From assembly GCA_041662485.1 (NCBI GenBank), contig JBAZSJ010000007.1:62001-126000 (forward strand): DNA of 64,000 nt, read 5' to 3'. Shown here piece after piece: positions 28,847 through 37,967 of this stretch; positions within the stretch are counted from its first letter, which is position 1, and every line of letters starts with the position of its first letter. The position numbers were made by a program, and so were the translations under genes. This DNA is from Rariglobus sp041662485. Its GTDB lineage: Bacteria > Verrucomicrobiota > Verrucomicrobiia > Opitutales > Opitutaceae. The notes below the pieces were generated by a model. That model was not told the DNA's origin. It saw only the letters and a program-made list of their open reading frames with translations, and searched no databases.

Positions 28847-29560
28847 ATGAAAATCCGCATTCTCACCCTCCTGCTGTGCTTTTGCTCCGCCGCCATCCTC
28901 CCGGCTTCGGCCGACGGACTCAAAATCGCCCTCATCGGTGACTCGACCGTCTGCAAATACCCCAAGGTATCCCGCCAACACGGCTGGGGCGAGCTGCTGC
29001 CCGAGTTTATCGCCAAGGACACCCTCGTCATCAACGAAGCCAAGGGCGGTGCCAGCACCAAAACCTTCCCCGTCGACCGTTGGGATCGTGCGCGCGCCGC
29101 CAAACCCGACTTCATCCTGATTCAATTCGGCCACAATGATTCGCACGCCAAAGATAAACCGGAGTCCACCGATGCCGCCACTGACTACCGCGAAAACCTC
29201 CGTCGTTACATCGCCGAAGCTCGCGCGATCGGCGCGCAACCGATCCTCGTCACTCCGGTCCGCCGCCGGTTGTTTCAAGCCAACGGAACACCCACCACCG
29301 AACTCCATGCCTACGCCGAAGTGATGAAAGCAGTCGGCGCCGAACTCTCCGTCCCGGTGATCGATCTCTACACACTGAGCGGCAACCTCTACCAAAAACT
29401 AGGCGAAGAAGGTTCGACTGCCTTCACGATGAACCAGCCCGATAACGCCGACCACCCCGGCAAAGGCGACCGCACCCACTTCACCGAACACGGTGCTCGC
29501 GAAATGGCCAAGCTCGTCGCGGAAAGCCTGTATGGCATCGCCCCCGGCCTGGCAAAGTGA
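28847..29560 (+). CDS. Rhamnogalacturonan acetylesterase-like SGNH hydrolase
   Basis: The 237-residue secreted enzyme has a signal peptide (cleavage near ASA, residue 22), block I ALIGDSTVCKY, the conserved EAKGGASTK, block III FGHND and catalytic GDRTHFTEHGA. This pattern is the rhamnogalacturonan acetylesterase group, which removes acetyl esters from the pectin backbone. It lies 22 bases after the preceding esterase and before the MFS transporter, in the LacI-controlled run. Confidence 0.88.
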   Translation: MKIRILTLLLCFCSAAILPASADGLKIALIGDSTVCKYPKVSRQHGWGELLPEFIAKDTLVINEAKGGASTKTFPVDRWDRARAAKPDFILIQFGHNDSHAKDKPESTDAATDYRENLRRYIAEARAIGAQPILVTPVRRRLFQANGTPTTELHAYAEVMKAVGAELSVPVIDLYTLSGNLYQKLGEEGSTAFTMNQPDNADHPGKGDRTHFTEHGAREMAKLVAESLYGIAPGLAK

Positions 29561-29611
29561 TCAAACCCGTCGATCCCTGGGTTTCCGTTCAGCCCAAGTC
29601 TTCCAAAACAC

Positions 29612-30994
29612 GTGCATGCCCCGATTCCTCCGACCGGTAAAAAGCCGGAGATCGCGCCCAAAATCTGGACCGCCGGCACTCTCACCTATACGGGAGCCGC
29701 CCTCGTCCCGCTGTTTTTCTGGCTGCTCTTCGGCGACTTCGCTTGGTCGATGCGCGACCGCTCGATCGGCCAGATGTCCGCCTGGTATCTGAACCACCTG
29801 AAGGTATCCAACCTCGCGTTCGGGCTCCTCATGAGCTCTCTACCGGTGCTCATCGGCCTCATCCTCGGCCCGATTATCAGCGTCAAATCCGACCACCACC
29901 GAGGCAAATGGGGGCGCCGCATCCCGTTTCTGTTGGTGACGACGCCGCTGGCGACCTTCGGCATGCTCGGCTTGGCCTCCACTCCGTTCATCGCGAGATG
30001 GGTGCATGGCTTTTTTCCGGAGCAAAGCGCCATGCTCGTCGCGCTGATCTGCTTCGGTGTGTTCTGGACGTCCTTCGAGGTCGCGACCATCGCCGCCAAC
30101 GCGGTCTTCGGCGGACTGATCAACGATGTCGTGCCCCGTCCGCTGCTCGGCCGATTCTACGGCATGTTTCGCGCGGTCAGCCTGATCGACGGCATGATTT
30201 TCAACTACTGGCTCATGGGCAAGGTGCCCGACCACTTCAGCATCATCATGACCGGCATCGGCCTGTTCTACGGAGCCGCGTTCATGTGGGTGTGCTTCAA
30301 GGTCAAGGAAGGCGACTACCCGCCGCCTCCGCCCGAAGACAACTGCGGACCGATGACAGGCCTGGTCGCCGGCACCAAGACCTACGTGCGCGAGTGCTTT
30401 GCCTCGTCCTACTACCGATGGGTCTTCGTGATGCTCATGGCAGCGGCTCTGGCCTTCGCTCCCATCAACACCTTCGCCCTGCCCTACGCCCTCCACCTCG
30501 GACTGAAAGAAGACACCTACGGAAAATTCCTGGCCCTGACTTACGTGATCTCGTTGTGCCTGGCCTATCCGCTCGGCTGGCTGGCGGACAAATTCCACCC
30601 GCTGCGCATGGCCATCGTGACGCTGCTCGGCTATCTCGCGGTGACGGTCTGGGGCGGCCTTTACGCGACCACGCCCGGCACCTTTCTGTTTTGCTGGGTG
30701 CTGCACGGCGTGTTCTCCGGATGCTACTTTACCGGCGCTGCCTCGCTCGCAATGCGCCTGTTTCCGCAAAACAAATTCGCCCAGTTCCAATCTGCGGCCG
30801 GCATCGTGGCCAGCCCGGCCCAAATGACGCTGGCTCCCCTGCTCGGCATGATCATCGACCGAAGCGGAAACACCTACAGCTACACCTTCGTCGGAGCCGT
30901 GATCCTTGCCGTCATCGCGATAGCCGCGGCCATCCAAGTCTACCGCAAATTCATACGCCTGGGAGGTCCCGACAACTACGTCGCACCGGTATAA
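29612..30994 (+). CDS. MFS/GPH-type sugar transporter
   Basis: The 460-residue product is a 12-helix major facilitator protein. The cytoplasmic loop between helices 2 and 3 reads SVKSDHHRGKWGRRIPFL, as in the GPH cation-sugar symporters. It starts at GTG 29612; no ATG lies in frame nearby. It ends the LacI-controlled run and would import the products of the secreted esterases and helix proteins. Substrate specificity is inferred from context. Confidence 0.8.
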   Translation: MHAPIPPTGKKPEIAPKIWTAGTLTYTGAALVPLFFWLLFGDFAWSMRDRSIGQMSAWYLNHLKVSNLAFGLLMSSLPVLIGLILGPIISVKSDHHRGKWGRRIPFLLVTTPLATFGMLGLASTPFIARWVHGFFPEQSAMLVALICFGVFWTSFEVATIAANAVFGGLINDVVPRPLLGRFYGMFRAVSLIDGMIFNYWLMGKVPDHFSIIMTGIGLFYGAAFMWVCFKVKEGDYPPPPPEDNCGPMTGLVAGTKTYVRECFASSYYRWVFVMLMAAALAFAPINTFALPYALHLGLKEDTYGKFLALTYVISLCLAYPLGWLADKFHPLRMAIVTLLGYLAVTVWGGLYATTPGTFLFCWVLHGVFSGCYFTGAASLAMRLFPQNKFAQFQSAAGIVASPAQMTLAPLLGMIIDRSGNTYSYTFVGAVILAVIAIAAAIQVYRKFIRLGGPDNYVAPV

Positions 30995-31010
30995 TAAACC
31001 CGACCTAAAA

Positions 31011-31069
31011 GTGGACGCGGCGTCCCGCCGCGTTTTCCCAACTAAAAAGCGGCAAGATGCCGCTTCTAC
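31011..31069. repeat. REP/BIME-like element, family B
   Basis: The two-armed element begins GTGGACGCGGCGTCCCGCCG and ends GCGGCAAGATGCCGCTTCTAC. It sits exactly between two convergent genes (MFS stop 30994, deoA stop 31075) and matches 41583-41641. Confidence 0.75.
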
Positions 31070-31074
31070 TTTTA

Positions 31075-32391
31075 TCACCCGATTACTTCGTCAACCAGCC
31101 GCGGAGCCTCAACCGGCGCCGCACTGAAACGAACCGCCTGCGCGACGCTCTCGCGCGCTCCGACTAGTTTGGCCTCGTCGTTCGCATGCACCACCGCGAT
31201 CACGCCGCCTGGCGGCACGCGTTCGCCGATTTTCACCAGCGCGCTGAACCCCACCGCGTGATCCACCGCATCCTCGGCCTTCACGCGGCCGGCACCCAGC
31301 TTGAGCGCCGCCAGCGCGATCTCCATCGCCCCGACCGACTGCACATAACCGCCGGTCGCGCTCTTCACCTCGGCGCGAAACCGTGCCTGCGGCAGCCGAA
31401 CCGGATCGTCGATCACGCATCCGTCGCCTCCCTGAGCCGTCACAATCTCGCGGAACTTCGCCAACGCCCCGCCGCTTGAAATTGAATTTTCCAACTGCAT
31501 CCGTGCCTCCGCCGTCGTCTTGACGGTGCCCGCGAGCAGCAGCATTTGCTCCCCAAGCGCATACGTCACCTCCATCAAATCCGCCGGACCTTCGCCTCTC
31601 AAACACGCCACGCTCTCCGCAACTTCGAGCGCGTTGCCCACCGCACGGCCCAGCGGCTGGTCCATCGCGGTCAGCAGCGCACGCGTCGGTTTCCCCATCG
31701 TGTTGCCGATGTCCACCATCGCCTGCGCCAGCGCGCGCGCATCGGCCTTGTCCTTCATGAAAGCGCCGGCCCCGAATTTCACATCGAGCACGAGCGCGTC
31801 GATGCCCTCGGCGAGTTTCTTGCACATGATCGACGCGCAGATGAGCGGCAGGCACTCGACCGTCGCGGTCACGTCGCGCAGCGCGTAGAGCTTCTTGTCC
31901 GCCGGCGCGAGTTCCTTGGTCTGCCCGATGAGCGCGCAGCCGACCTTGTCCACCTGCGCACGATACTCGTCCATCGAAAGCCCCGTGCGAAACCCCGGGA
32001 TCGCCTCCAGCTTGTCCAACGTGCCGCCGGTGTGTCCGAGACCGCGCCCGCTGATCATCGGCACGGCCACTCCGCACGCCGCGACCATCGGCGCAAGGTG
32101 GATGGAAACCTTGTCGCCGACGCCACCCGTCGAGTGCTTGTCCACCTTCGGCGCGCGCACCGCCGACAGATCGGCGAACACGCCCGACTTCATCATCGCA
32201 TCGGTCAACGCCACGGTCTCCACCGTGTTCATCCCGCGCACAAAAATCGCCATCAACATCGCCGACAACTGGTAGTCCGCCCACGACCCATCGGTCGCCC
32301 CGCGCACAAACGCCGCGATCTCATCCGCCGACAGGGCATGCCCGTCCCTTTTGCGGGCGATGACATGCTGCGGAAACAACGGCGTGCTCAT
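31075..32391 (-). CDS. deoA: Thymidine (pyrimidine-nucleoside) phosphorylase
   Basis: The 438-residue product splits thymidine or deoxyuridine into base and deoxyribose-1-phosphate. KVDKHSTGGVGDKVS is the phosphate-binding signature, SGRGLGHTGGTLDKLE the substrate loop, and DVKFGAGAFMK the conserved C-terminal part of the active site. Length fits the family (about 430-440). The neighbourhood holds other nucleoside and pentose genes (rbsK, deoC), though each is transcribed separately. Confidence 0.92.
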   Translation of the reverse strand: MSTPLFPQHVIARKRDGHALSADEIAAFVRGATDGSWADYQLSAMLMAIFVRGMNTVETVALTDAMMKSGVFADLSAVRAPKVDKHSTGGVGDKVSIHLAPMVAACGVAVPMISGRGLGHTGGTLDKLEAIPGFRTGLSMDEYRAQVDKVGCALIGQTKELAPADKKLYALRDVTATVECLPLICASIMCKKLAEGIDALVLDVKFGAGAFMKDKADARALAQAMVDIGNTMGKPTRALLTAMDQPLGRAVGNALEVAESVACLRGEGPADLMEVTYALGEQMLLLAGTVKTTAEARMQLENSISSGGALAKFREIVTAQGGDGCVIDDPVRLPQARFRAEVKSATGGYVQSVGAMEIALAALKLGAGRVKAEDAVDHAVGFSALVKIGERVPPGGVIAVVHANDEAKLVGARESVAQAVRFSAAPVEAPRLVDEVIG

Positions 32392-32430
32392 CCCTCCACC
32401 CCACCGCCCGCCGGCATCCGGCGCAAGCCC

Positions 32431-32471
32431 CCGATCCGGTTTGTCACTTAATAAGTGACAAACCGGATCGG
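32431..32471. repeat. Perfect 41-base palindrome
   Basis: Twenty-base arms meet around a single A, with core GTCACTTAATAAGTGAC. The outer CGATCC/GGATCG is shared with the palindrome at 58824-58858. It lies between the deoA start and the end of the large glycosidase gene, both on the minus strand, so it could affect transcription into deoA. Confidence 0.8.
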
Positions 32472-32481
32472 ACCTCCGCCG

Positions 32482-35400
32482 TCATTTCGCCGCAAGTTCG
32501 TAGGCCAGTTGCGTCCCTTCGGGCGTCACCGTCTGCGCCTGCAGCACCCACGCATCGCCGTCGCGGACAAGCCCCACCTCCCGCTGTCGCTTGCCGGTGG
32601 CGTCAACCGCCCACGCCCGCCATGTCTTGCCGGCGTCCAGCCGCAGTCGGATCTCCGCCCCTCCGGCCCGCACCAAGTGGGGCGCTCCGCCCCGTGAAAC
32701 CTGCAACCGCCGGTCTTGGTCGGCAAACTTCATGCCCGTGGCCAGCGCATCCGTCAGATGCGTGACCAGCACCCGTCCGCTTTTCGCCAAAGGCATTCCA
32801 TCGAGCGAGATCACCGAAACGGTCCCGAAGGTCGTTCCGTTTTTGACCGTCACCCGCGCGCCTTCGGACAGCTGGCCGGCCGGCAGCACGAACAACTCGC
32901 TGCGTTCCGTCACCACCTTCACCGCTCCGTCCTGCTGCCGGAGTTCGATCTGTCCCGTGTCACTCGTGAATTTCGATCCCTTTTCATCCGTCGAGTCAGG
33001 GGGCAACACGCCGTCGGCCTCCAGCCGGCGCGCGATGCCCTCGTTCGCACGATAGATTTTGATGCCCGGTTTTTCCGTGGAAACCGACGCGCCGCCCACG
33101 ACCGCGTCCAGACCATGACGGGCCAGTTCCTCCGCCGCGGAGCCCGTTCCCGAGCCGATGCGCGTGACGAGGCCCAGCCGTGAAAACTCCGGAGGGAATC
33201 CCTTCCCCTGCGCGGCGAACACCTCGGACGCCCGGACCGCATAACCGATGGCGTGACGCCCCGGAGCAATGTCTCCCCGCCGGAAAAGCAGCGCGGACAC
33301 ACGGTCGGCCAGCAAGCCTATCGGGTCCTCGGCGATCGAGAAGATGCTGTCGGCTCCCCCCTCAAGGGCCGCCGCGCGTTTCGCCGCATAATCGAAATTA
33401 TAGAGTCCGTCCCAATCCTGAAGCGAAGCATAGGCGGGCATGAGCACCCCGCCCTCCGCCCGGTATTGGTTGGGCCGGACGAAATTGAATTCCGACACGA
33501 CGTAGGGTTTGCCCCACAGACGGGCCGGCATCATCGCGCGCGGAACCTGCGCGGCTGAACGCACCGCGCTTGCCTGCACGAATCCATTGGGCAGAGACCA
33601 CTGCTTTTCGGGAAAGCTCGGATGGTCCCAATACTCGTGGTTGTCCACGTAGTCGTAGCGCTCGCGCAGGAAGGCCTGCCCCTGCGCGCTCACGAAATTC
33701 ACGCCCGTGAGCGGCGCCTTCACGCCGATGGAACGCAGGAAGGCGAACATGCGCGCATCCGACGCGCCCTGCCGCTCGTTCAGGAAACGATTGAATCCGA
33801 CGGCGCGGTCGCCTCCGGATTTTTCACTGTTGCCGGCTTCCTTCCACCACGACGCAAACGCCTCGTCGTAACGCCGCCGCACCTCCGGGGTGCAGTTGAC
33901 CCAGACCGTCAGCGTGTCCTCGTTTACCGGACAGATGCCGATCAAGGCCGGGTCCGCCGCCCACGTAAGCCCGGTGTAGGAATTCTGGTGGGTGAGCAGG
34001 CTCTGCGCGAACCGCGTCCACGCCGCAAACGCATCCTCGGAGACCGGCACCAGCGCCTTGAATTGCGCCATGGTGTCCGCCTGCGGGTCGATCCCCATCG
34101 CCGCCATCTCGTCCTTGCTGAAGCCGCGTATGGTGAAGAGGTCGATGTTCACATAAATCCCGTGGCGTTTCATCGCGGCGAACAGGTAGTCCAGCTTGTC
34201 GAGCTGCGCCGGATCCGGCTCGTGCGAGGGACCGCCCTTGGCGATCAGGTCCCGGTCATAATGGTGGAAGCGCACGGTGTTGTAGCCCGAGGCGGCCAAC
34301 CGCGCAGCCAGCCGGTCGGCCTCGGCGTGCTCCAGATAGTTGGCCGTAAAACACAGGTTCACGCCCCACAGGCGCACGCGCGCGCCCGGTTTTCCGGCAA
34401 ACTCGAAGTGCCCCGCCGGCGTCGCCACCAGCGCCCCGTGTTTTCCTGCGGGCGCATCGGCGAGCTTGGAAAAATCAAACACGCCGCCCTGCTCGATCTC
34501 GACCGAGTGCGCGTAAGGCGCCCACTCCGGCCCGGCCTTCACCACCAGTGGAATCATGGAACGCGAGGGCGCTATGTCGTCCGGCGAGCCCGACATCCCC
34601 GCCACCATCCACAGCGCGTCTCCCTCGGCTTCCAGCGCGACCTCGACCACCGGCTTTTCCTCCAGGACAAACCGTGACACATAAAGTCCGACCGGGCTGC
34701 TGGCGTTTTCACCCCGCCAGCCCACCACGGCGTTGGATAGCGACGCCGGCTGCCACCAGTTGCCCAGGTCACGACCGGCCTGCACCTCTTGCACTCCCTC
34801 CGTGCCGTCGGTGTAGCGGACGCGCAAGCGCCCCACTGCCGCGCCATTGGCCGGCAACCACGCCCCCGAATGCAGCAGATAAAGATTCCGCCAGACCGGC
34901 CTGTCCGGCACGGGCACCACCGCCGAGACCGCCGCGCCGCCCCGTCCGGAATGGCCCAGCACCAACGCCGCGCGACCGTCATTCGTCGCCGGATCGGCGA
35001 TGTCGAAAGTCACTCCCGCCAGCGTCTGCGTCCCCGGAGCGAAGACCGCCAGATCGTTGGTCGGCCCCTGGTCGGTCCAGCCGCCCTTGAGGTCGCCCGC
35101 CACGTCGTCGCGAAAACCGCGGTTGGCCGCCCCGCGCAACGAAACGGGAACACTGAGGTAGGGAATATGCCGCAGACCGAGCTTGAGAGCGGCTTGTTTG
35201 AGCGGGCCGTCCGGCAGTGAAAACTGCAGGCGCACGGTGTAGGCGTCCTGCTTCCACTGGCGGTTGTCCTGCACCAGCACGCCAAAGACGCCCTTGATCT
35301 CGATCATGCCGGTCGCGGCGGGCAGCAGCAGCGTGCGTTCCCTCATCGCCGGCTCCGCCAGCACGGTCTTGCGCTGCGATTGTTTCGGCAGCTCCCGCGC

Positions 35401-35835
35401 CACGCCGTCAAGCACCACGGACCGGCCCGCGCCCAGCTCCAGCGGCAACATCGCCTGCAACGCCAGCTCCCGCGTCTGAATCCCCTCGGAATGCGTCACC
35501 TGATAGTCCGCCTCGAACGACCGGCCGTCGGTCCGCGTGATGCGCTCGCCATAGGCGAGCCGGGCATTGTTGCCTTGGATTGCCAAAGCGCCGCGCGTCT
35601 CCCAAGTCGGATCGCCTCTCTTGGGATAACCCGGCTCCGGGCGGGCGCCTTCCTGGGAAACCGCCGCCCAGTCGGGGCTGAAATGCATCAGCGCAAAGTC
35701 GAGCCCGTCGAACGAGAAGGCCCCGTTCGCCCGCAACCTGAGGTTCGACACCTCGGGCGTATTCTCCGCCGCCTTCAGCGAAAACACGCCAAACACAAAA
35801 CCGATCGCGAGAAACCGAAAGCAACGGGATATCAT
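32482..35835 (-). CDS. Large secreted glycosidase with a (beta/alpha)8 domain (clan GH-A-like)
   Basis: The 1117-residue product has a signal peptide (MISRCFRFLAIGFVFGVFSL), about 400 residues of beta-rich N-terminal sequence, then a barrel: GVNLCFTANYLEHAEADRL, NTVRFHHYD, and IGICPVNEDTL, whose Asn-Glu fits the acid/base. VVSEFNFVRP fits the nucleophile Glu. The C-terminal 250 residues are beta-rich. Such multidomain proteins resemble GH5, GH42 and related families; I cannot name the family. The 41-base palindrome follows its stop. Confidence 0.65.
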   Translation of the reverse strand: MISRCFRFLAIGFVFGVFSLKAAENTPEVSNLRLRANGAFSFDGLDFALMHFSPDWAAVSQEGARPEPGYPKRGDPTWETRGALAIQGNNARLAYGERITRTDGRSFEADYQVTHSEGIQTRELALQAMLPLELGAGRSVVLDGVARELPKQSQRKTVLAEPAMRERTLLLPAATGMIEIKGVFGVLVQDNRQWKQDAYTVRLQFSLPDGPLKQAALKLGLRHIPYLSVPVSLRGAANRGFRDDVAGDLKGGWTDQGPTNDLAVFAPGTQTLAGVTFDIADPATNDGRAALVLGHSGRGGAAVSAVVPVPDRPVWRNLYLLHSGAWLPANGAAVGRLRVRYTDGTEGVQEVQAGRDLGNWWQPASLSNAVVGWRGENASSPVGLYVSRFVLEEKPVVEVALEAEGDALWMVAGMSGSPDDIAPSRSMIPLVVKAGPEWAPYAHSVEIEQGGVFDFSKLADAPAGKHGALVATPAGHFEFAGKPGARVRLWGVNLCFTANYLEHAEADRLAARLAASGYNTVRFHHYDRDLIAKGGPSHEPDPAQLDKLDYLFAAMKRHGIYVNIDLFTIRGFSKDEMAAMGIDPQADTMAQFKALVPVSEDAFAAWTRFAQSLLTHQNSYTGLTWAADPALIGICPVNEDTLTVWVNCTPEVRRRYDEAFASWWKEAGNSEKSGGDRAVGFNRFLNERQGASDARMFAFLRSIGVKAPLTGVNFVSAQGQAFLRERYDYVDNHEYWDHPSFPEKQWSLPNGFVQASAVRSAAQVPRAMMPARLWGKPYVVSEFNFVRPNQYRAEGGVLMPAYASLQDWDGLYNFDYAAKRAAALEGGADSIFSIAEDPIGLLADRVSALLFRRGDIAPGRHAIGYAVRASEVFAAQGKGFPPEFSRLGLVTRIGSGTGSAAEELARHGLDAVVGGASVSTEKPGIKIYRANEGIARRLEADGVLPPDSTDEKGSKFTSDTGQIELRQQDGAVKVVTERSELFVLPAGQLSEGARVTVKNGTTFGTVSVISLDGMPLAKSGRVLVTHLTDALATGMKFADQDRRLQVSRGGAPHLVRAGGAEIRLRLDAGKTWRAWAVDATGKRQREVGLVRDGDAWVLQAQTVTPEGTQLAYELAAK

Positions 35836-35859
35836 GGGGAATGGACAGTGAACAGAACG

Positions 35860-36597
35860 TCAGCCCTCCGTTCCACCCAAAACCAACATCGTCCCGCTGC
35901 CGCGGAAGAACTCGTAATCCACCGTCACGATCCGCGAGTCGACGCCCGTTTTCGCCAGATCCACCCGAAGCCGCGGCAGTTCAGCATAAGGCAGTCCGTC
36001 CGGACCGCAGACCGGATGAATGCGCACCTCGCCCCGACTCACGCGCACCAACTCGCGGCAGGCGGCCAGATGAAAGTCGTAACCGAGCATCCGCCGATAG
36101 ATGAACAGCAGGTGCGCGCACAGCACGAGGTCGAAGCTTCCGTCCTCAAACGGCAGCCGCGGCAACGCCCCGCCGACATAACGGCCCTGCAAAAACCCGT
36201 CCTCGTAATCATCCAAAAAAAACGCCGCCGCCGAACGCCGGCTGGCCTCGGCCTCGTCAACGGAAGCGAAGGATTTGAACGTCAGCAGTTCCGGCTTGGC
36301 GCGCATCTGCGCAAGCGTGCGCGCGTAATCGAGCTGCACATGCGCCGCGAGCGTCGTCGACGGACAACCGTAAAGCGGGTCCACCGCGACCGCCGCGATG
36401 CCGGCGCGGTTGGCCTCGGCGGCAAACGACGACGGCCCCGCCGCGACATCGAGCACCGCGCGGCCTCGCAAGGCCGCCGGATCGAGCGAGAAGAAGCGCG
36501 TGTATTCGGCCAGCGTGCGGCCGAAGAACGCGAACGAGGAAAGTTCAAACACAGGATTGGAAGCGGAAGACAAAGATGACCGGGAAATGGAGTTCAT
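35860..36597 (-). CDS. SAM-dependent methyltransferase
   Basis: The 245-residue product has the class I methyltransferase fold: GRAVLDVAAGPSSFAAEA (motif I), AVAVDPLYGC (acidic end of strand 2) and FDLVLCAHLLFIYRRML (motif IV region). ATG 36597 starts MNSISRSS; the frame extends upstream to 36639 through the terminator-like hairpin, so the downstream start is better. The substrate is unknown. Unusually for this window, a long leader with an intrinsic terminator (36638-36665) and a short Trp-rich ORF precede it. Confidence 0.75.
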   Translation of the reverse strand: MNSISRSSLSSASNPVFELSSFAFFGRTLAEYTRFFSLDPAALRGRAVLDVAAGPSSFAAEANRAGIAAVAVDPLYGCPSTTLAAHVQLDYARTLAQMRAKPELLTFKSFASVDEAEASRRSAAAFFLDDYEDGFLQGRYVGGALPRLPFEDGSFDLVLCAHLLFIYRRMLGYDFHLAACRELVRVSRGEVRIHPVCGPDGLPYAELPRLRVDLAKTGVDSRIVTVDYEFFRGSGTMLVLGGTEG

Positions 36598-36637
36598 GAT
36601 AAAGGCGTGAAGCGGTTGGGCATGGGTTTCGGACAAC

Positions 36638-36665
36638 AAAAAACCCGGCTCGAAAAGGAGCCGGG
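36638..36665 (-). terminator. Intrinsic terminator in the leader of the methyltransferase gene
   Basis: On the minus strand, CCCGGCTC and GAGCCGGG form a perfect 8-bp stem with a CTTTTC loop, followed by six T (36643-36638). It lies about 40 bases before the methyltransferase start rather than after a gene, so it either ends an upstream small RNA or attenuates the methyltransferase. Confidence 0.7.
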
Positions 36666-36720
36666 CTGGCGGTGGCTGGGTTTACGGCGGAACGGGTCCG
36701 CCGCGCGTTTCACACGCGCC

Positions 36721-36813
36721 TCACCATCGCCAGGCCGCGCCACGCCACCACGCCGACGCGCGCGCACCCTCAAGGGCGGCGGCCTGCGAACGGTTGGGCG
36801 TGCATATGAACAT
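36721..36813 (-). CDS. Possible Trp-rich leader peptide
   Basis: This 30-codon ORF on the minus strand ends ASAWWRGAAWRW and a TGA, so four of the last nine codons are TGG. Two short perfect hairpins (GCGCGT/ACGCGC and GGCGGA/TCCGCC) and the terminator at 36638-36665 follow within 60 bases. GCCACCGCCA (36669-36678 by complement) can pair with either Trp-codon segment or stay free, as in attenuators. The ATG has no strong ribosome-binding site, and GC-rich frames can give Trp runs by chance. Confidence 0.3.
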   Translation of the reverse strand: MFICTPNRSQAAALEGARASAWWRGAAWRW

Positions 36814-36908
36814 GCCGCCACAGTTCTCGGTCACGGTCCGCTCGCAAGCGGAAAACGAACGCCGAAGACCTTGCCCTGCGCACGCCGCCGCGCAGGATGG
36901 GCTTCCTC

Positions 36909-37865
36909 ATGAACCCCCAAGTCGTGGTCGTCGGCAGCTTTGTGCAGGACCTTACCTGGCACTGCGCCTCCTTTCCCAAGCCGGGAGAAACCGTCATCGG
37001 AAATTTCTCCACGGGTCCCGGCGGCAAGGGCTCCAACCAGGCCGTGGCGGCGGGACGCGCGGGCGCGGCCACGCTCTTCATCGGCGCGGTCGGCCGCGAC
37101 GCCTTCGCGTCGGAGGCCAAGGCCTTCTACTCCGCCGAGGGCATCGCCGCCTGCTTCGTGGAAAAGCCCAAGCACGCGACAGGCACCGCCGGCATCCTCG
37201 TCAATACCACCGGCCAGAACGAGATCATCGTCGCTCTCGGCGCCAACGCCCACCTGGCCAAGACCGACATTGATCCAAAACTCATCGCCGGCGCGAAAAT
37301 CGTCGTCACCCAGCTCGAGTCCAACCTCGCCACCGCCGCGTTTGTTTTAAAAACCGCGCGCGCCGCCGGCGTCACCACCGTTCTCAACCCGGCGCCGATG
37401 CGCGCCGATTTCGACCCGACGATCCTGAAACACGTGGATGTGCTCATTCCCAACGAGGCCGAGTTCACCGCGCTCGTGAATCTCCTGCCGGCCACCGGCC
37501 GCAAGGACTTCACCGAGACCGCGCTCAGCCTGCTTTCCAACGACGACATCCACGCGCTCTGCCGCGCCCTCGGGCCGGCCGTCGTGATCGTCACCCTCGG
37601 CAAACGCGGCTGCCTCGTGTCGCAGGCGTCCGGACCCGTCTTTATCCCGGCGCACAAGGTCAAGGCGGTTGACACCACCGGCGCGGGCGACGCCTTCGTG
37701 GGCGGTTTTTCGGCGGGTTTCGTGGAGTTCAACGGCGACATCGTCGCGGCGGCCCGCTTTGGCGTCGCCGTGGCCGCGCTCTCCGTCACCAAGCAGGGCA
37801 CGGCCCCCGCGATGCCGACCCGGCGCGAGGTCGCCAAATTCCTAAATGGGCGTCCCAAAAGGTAG
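36909..37865 (+). CDS. rbsK: Ribokinase (PfkB family)
   Basis: The 318-residue product phosphorylates ribose or a related pentose. VVVVGSFVQDL and STGPGGKGSNQAVAAGRAGA form the substrate-binding N-terminal motif, LNPAP the middle signature, and AVDTTGAGDAFVGGF the anion hole with catalytic Asp. ATG 36909 gives the standard start; ATG 36897 would add MGFL. Its stop codon is the TAG of the repeat foot at 37862-37865. The ribokinase call over other PfkB kinases rests on overall similarity. Confidence 0.85.
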   Translation: MNPQVVVVGSFVQDLTWHCASFPKPGETVIGNFSTGPGGKGSNQAVAAGRAGAATLFIGAVGRDAFASEAKAFYSAEGIAACFVEKPKHATGTAGILVNTTGQNEIIVALGANAHLAKTDIDPKLIAGAKIVVTQLESNLATAAFVLKTARAAGVTTVLNPAPMRADFDPTILKHVDVLIPNEAEFTALVNLLPATGRKDFTETALSLLSNDDIHALCRALGPAVVIVTLGKRGCLVSQASGPVFIPAHKVKAVDTTGAGDAFVGGFSAGFVEFNGDIVAAARFGVAVAALSVTKQGTAPAMPTRREVAKFLNGRPKR

Positions 37866-37944
37866 GGACGGACCGCTGGGCCGTCCGGTTGGGCGTGCGC
37901 AGGCCACAGGAAAATCGCGGCGGGCCCAGCGGGCCCGCCCTACC
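37861..37944. repeat. REP/BIME-like element, family D
   Basis: Outer ends GGTAGGG and CCCTACC are inverted. Inner hairpins are GACGGACC-GCT-GGGCCGTC (one mismatch) and a perfect GGCGGGCCC-AGC-GGGCCCGCC. It lies between convergent rbsK and the histidine kinase gene; its GTAG overlaps the rbsK stop codon. Confidence 0.7.
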
Positions 37945-37967
37945 TCAAGCCAGCTTTCAGACGCCCT

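Noticed and set aside
36668..36908. SRP RNA, tmRNA or RNase P RNA upstream of the terminator
   Set aside because: The conserved cores of these RNAs (for example GGAAGC with the SRP loop, the tmRNA ends, the RNase P GAGGAAAGTCC) are not present in this stretch.
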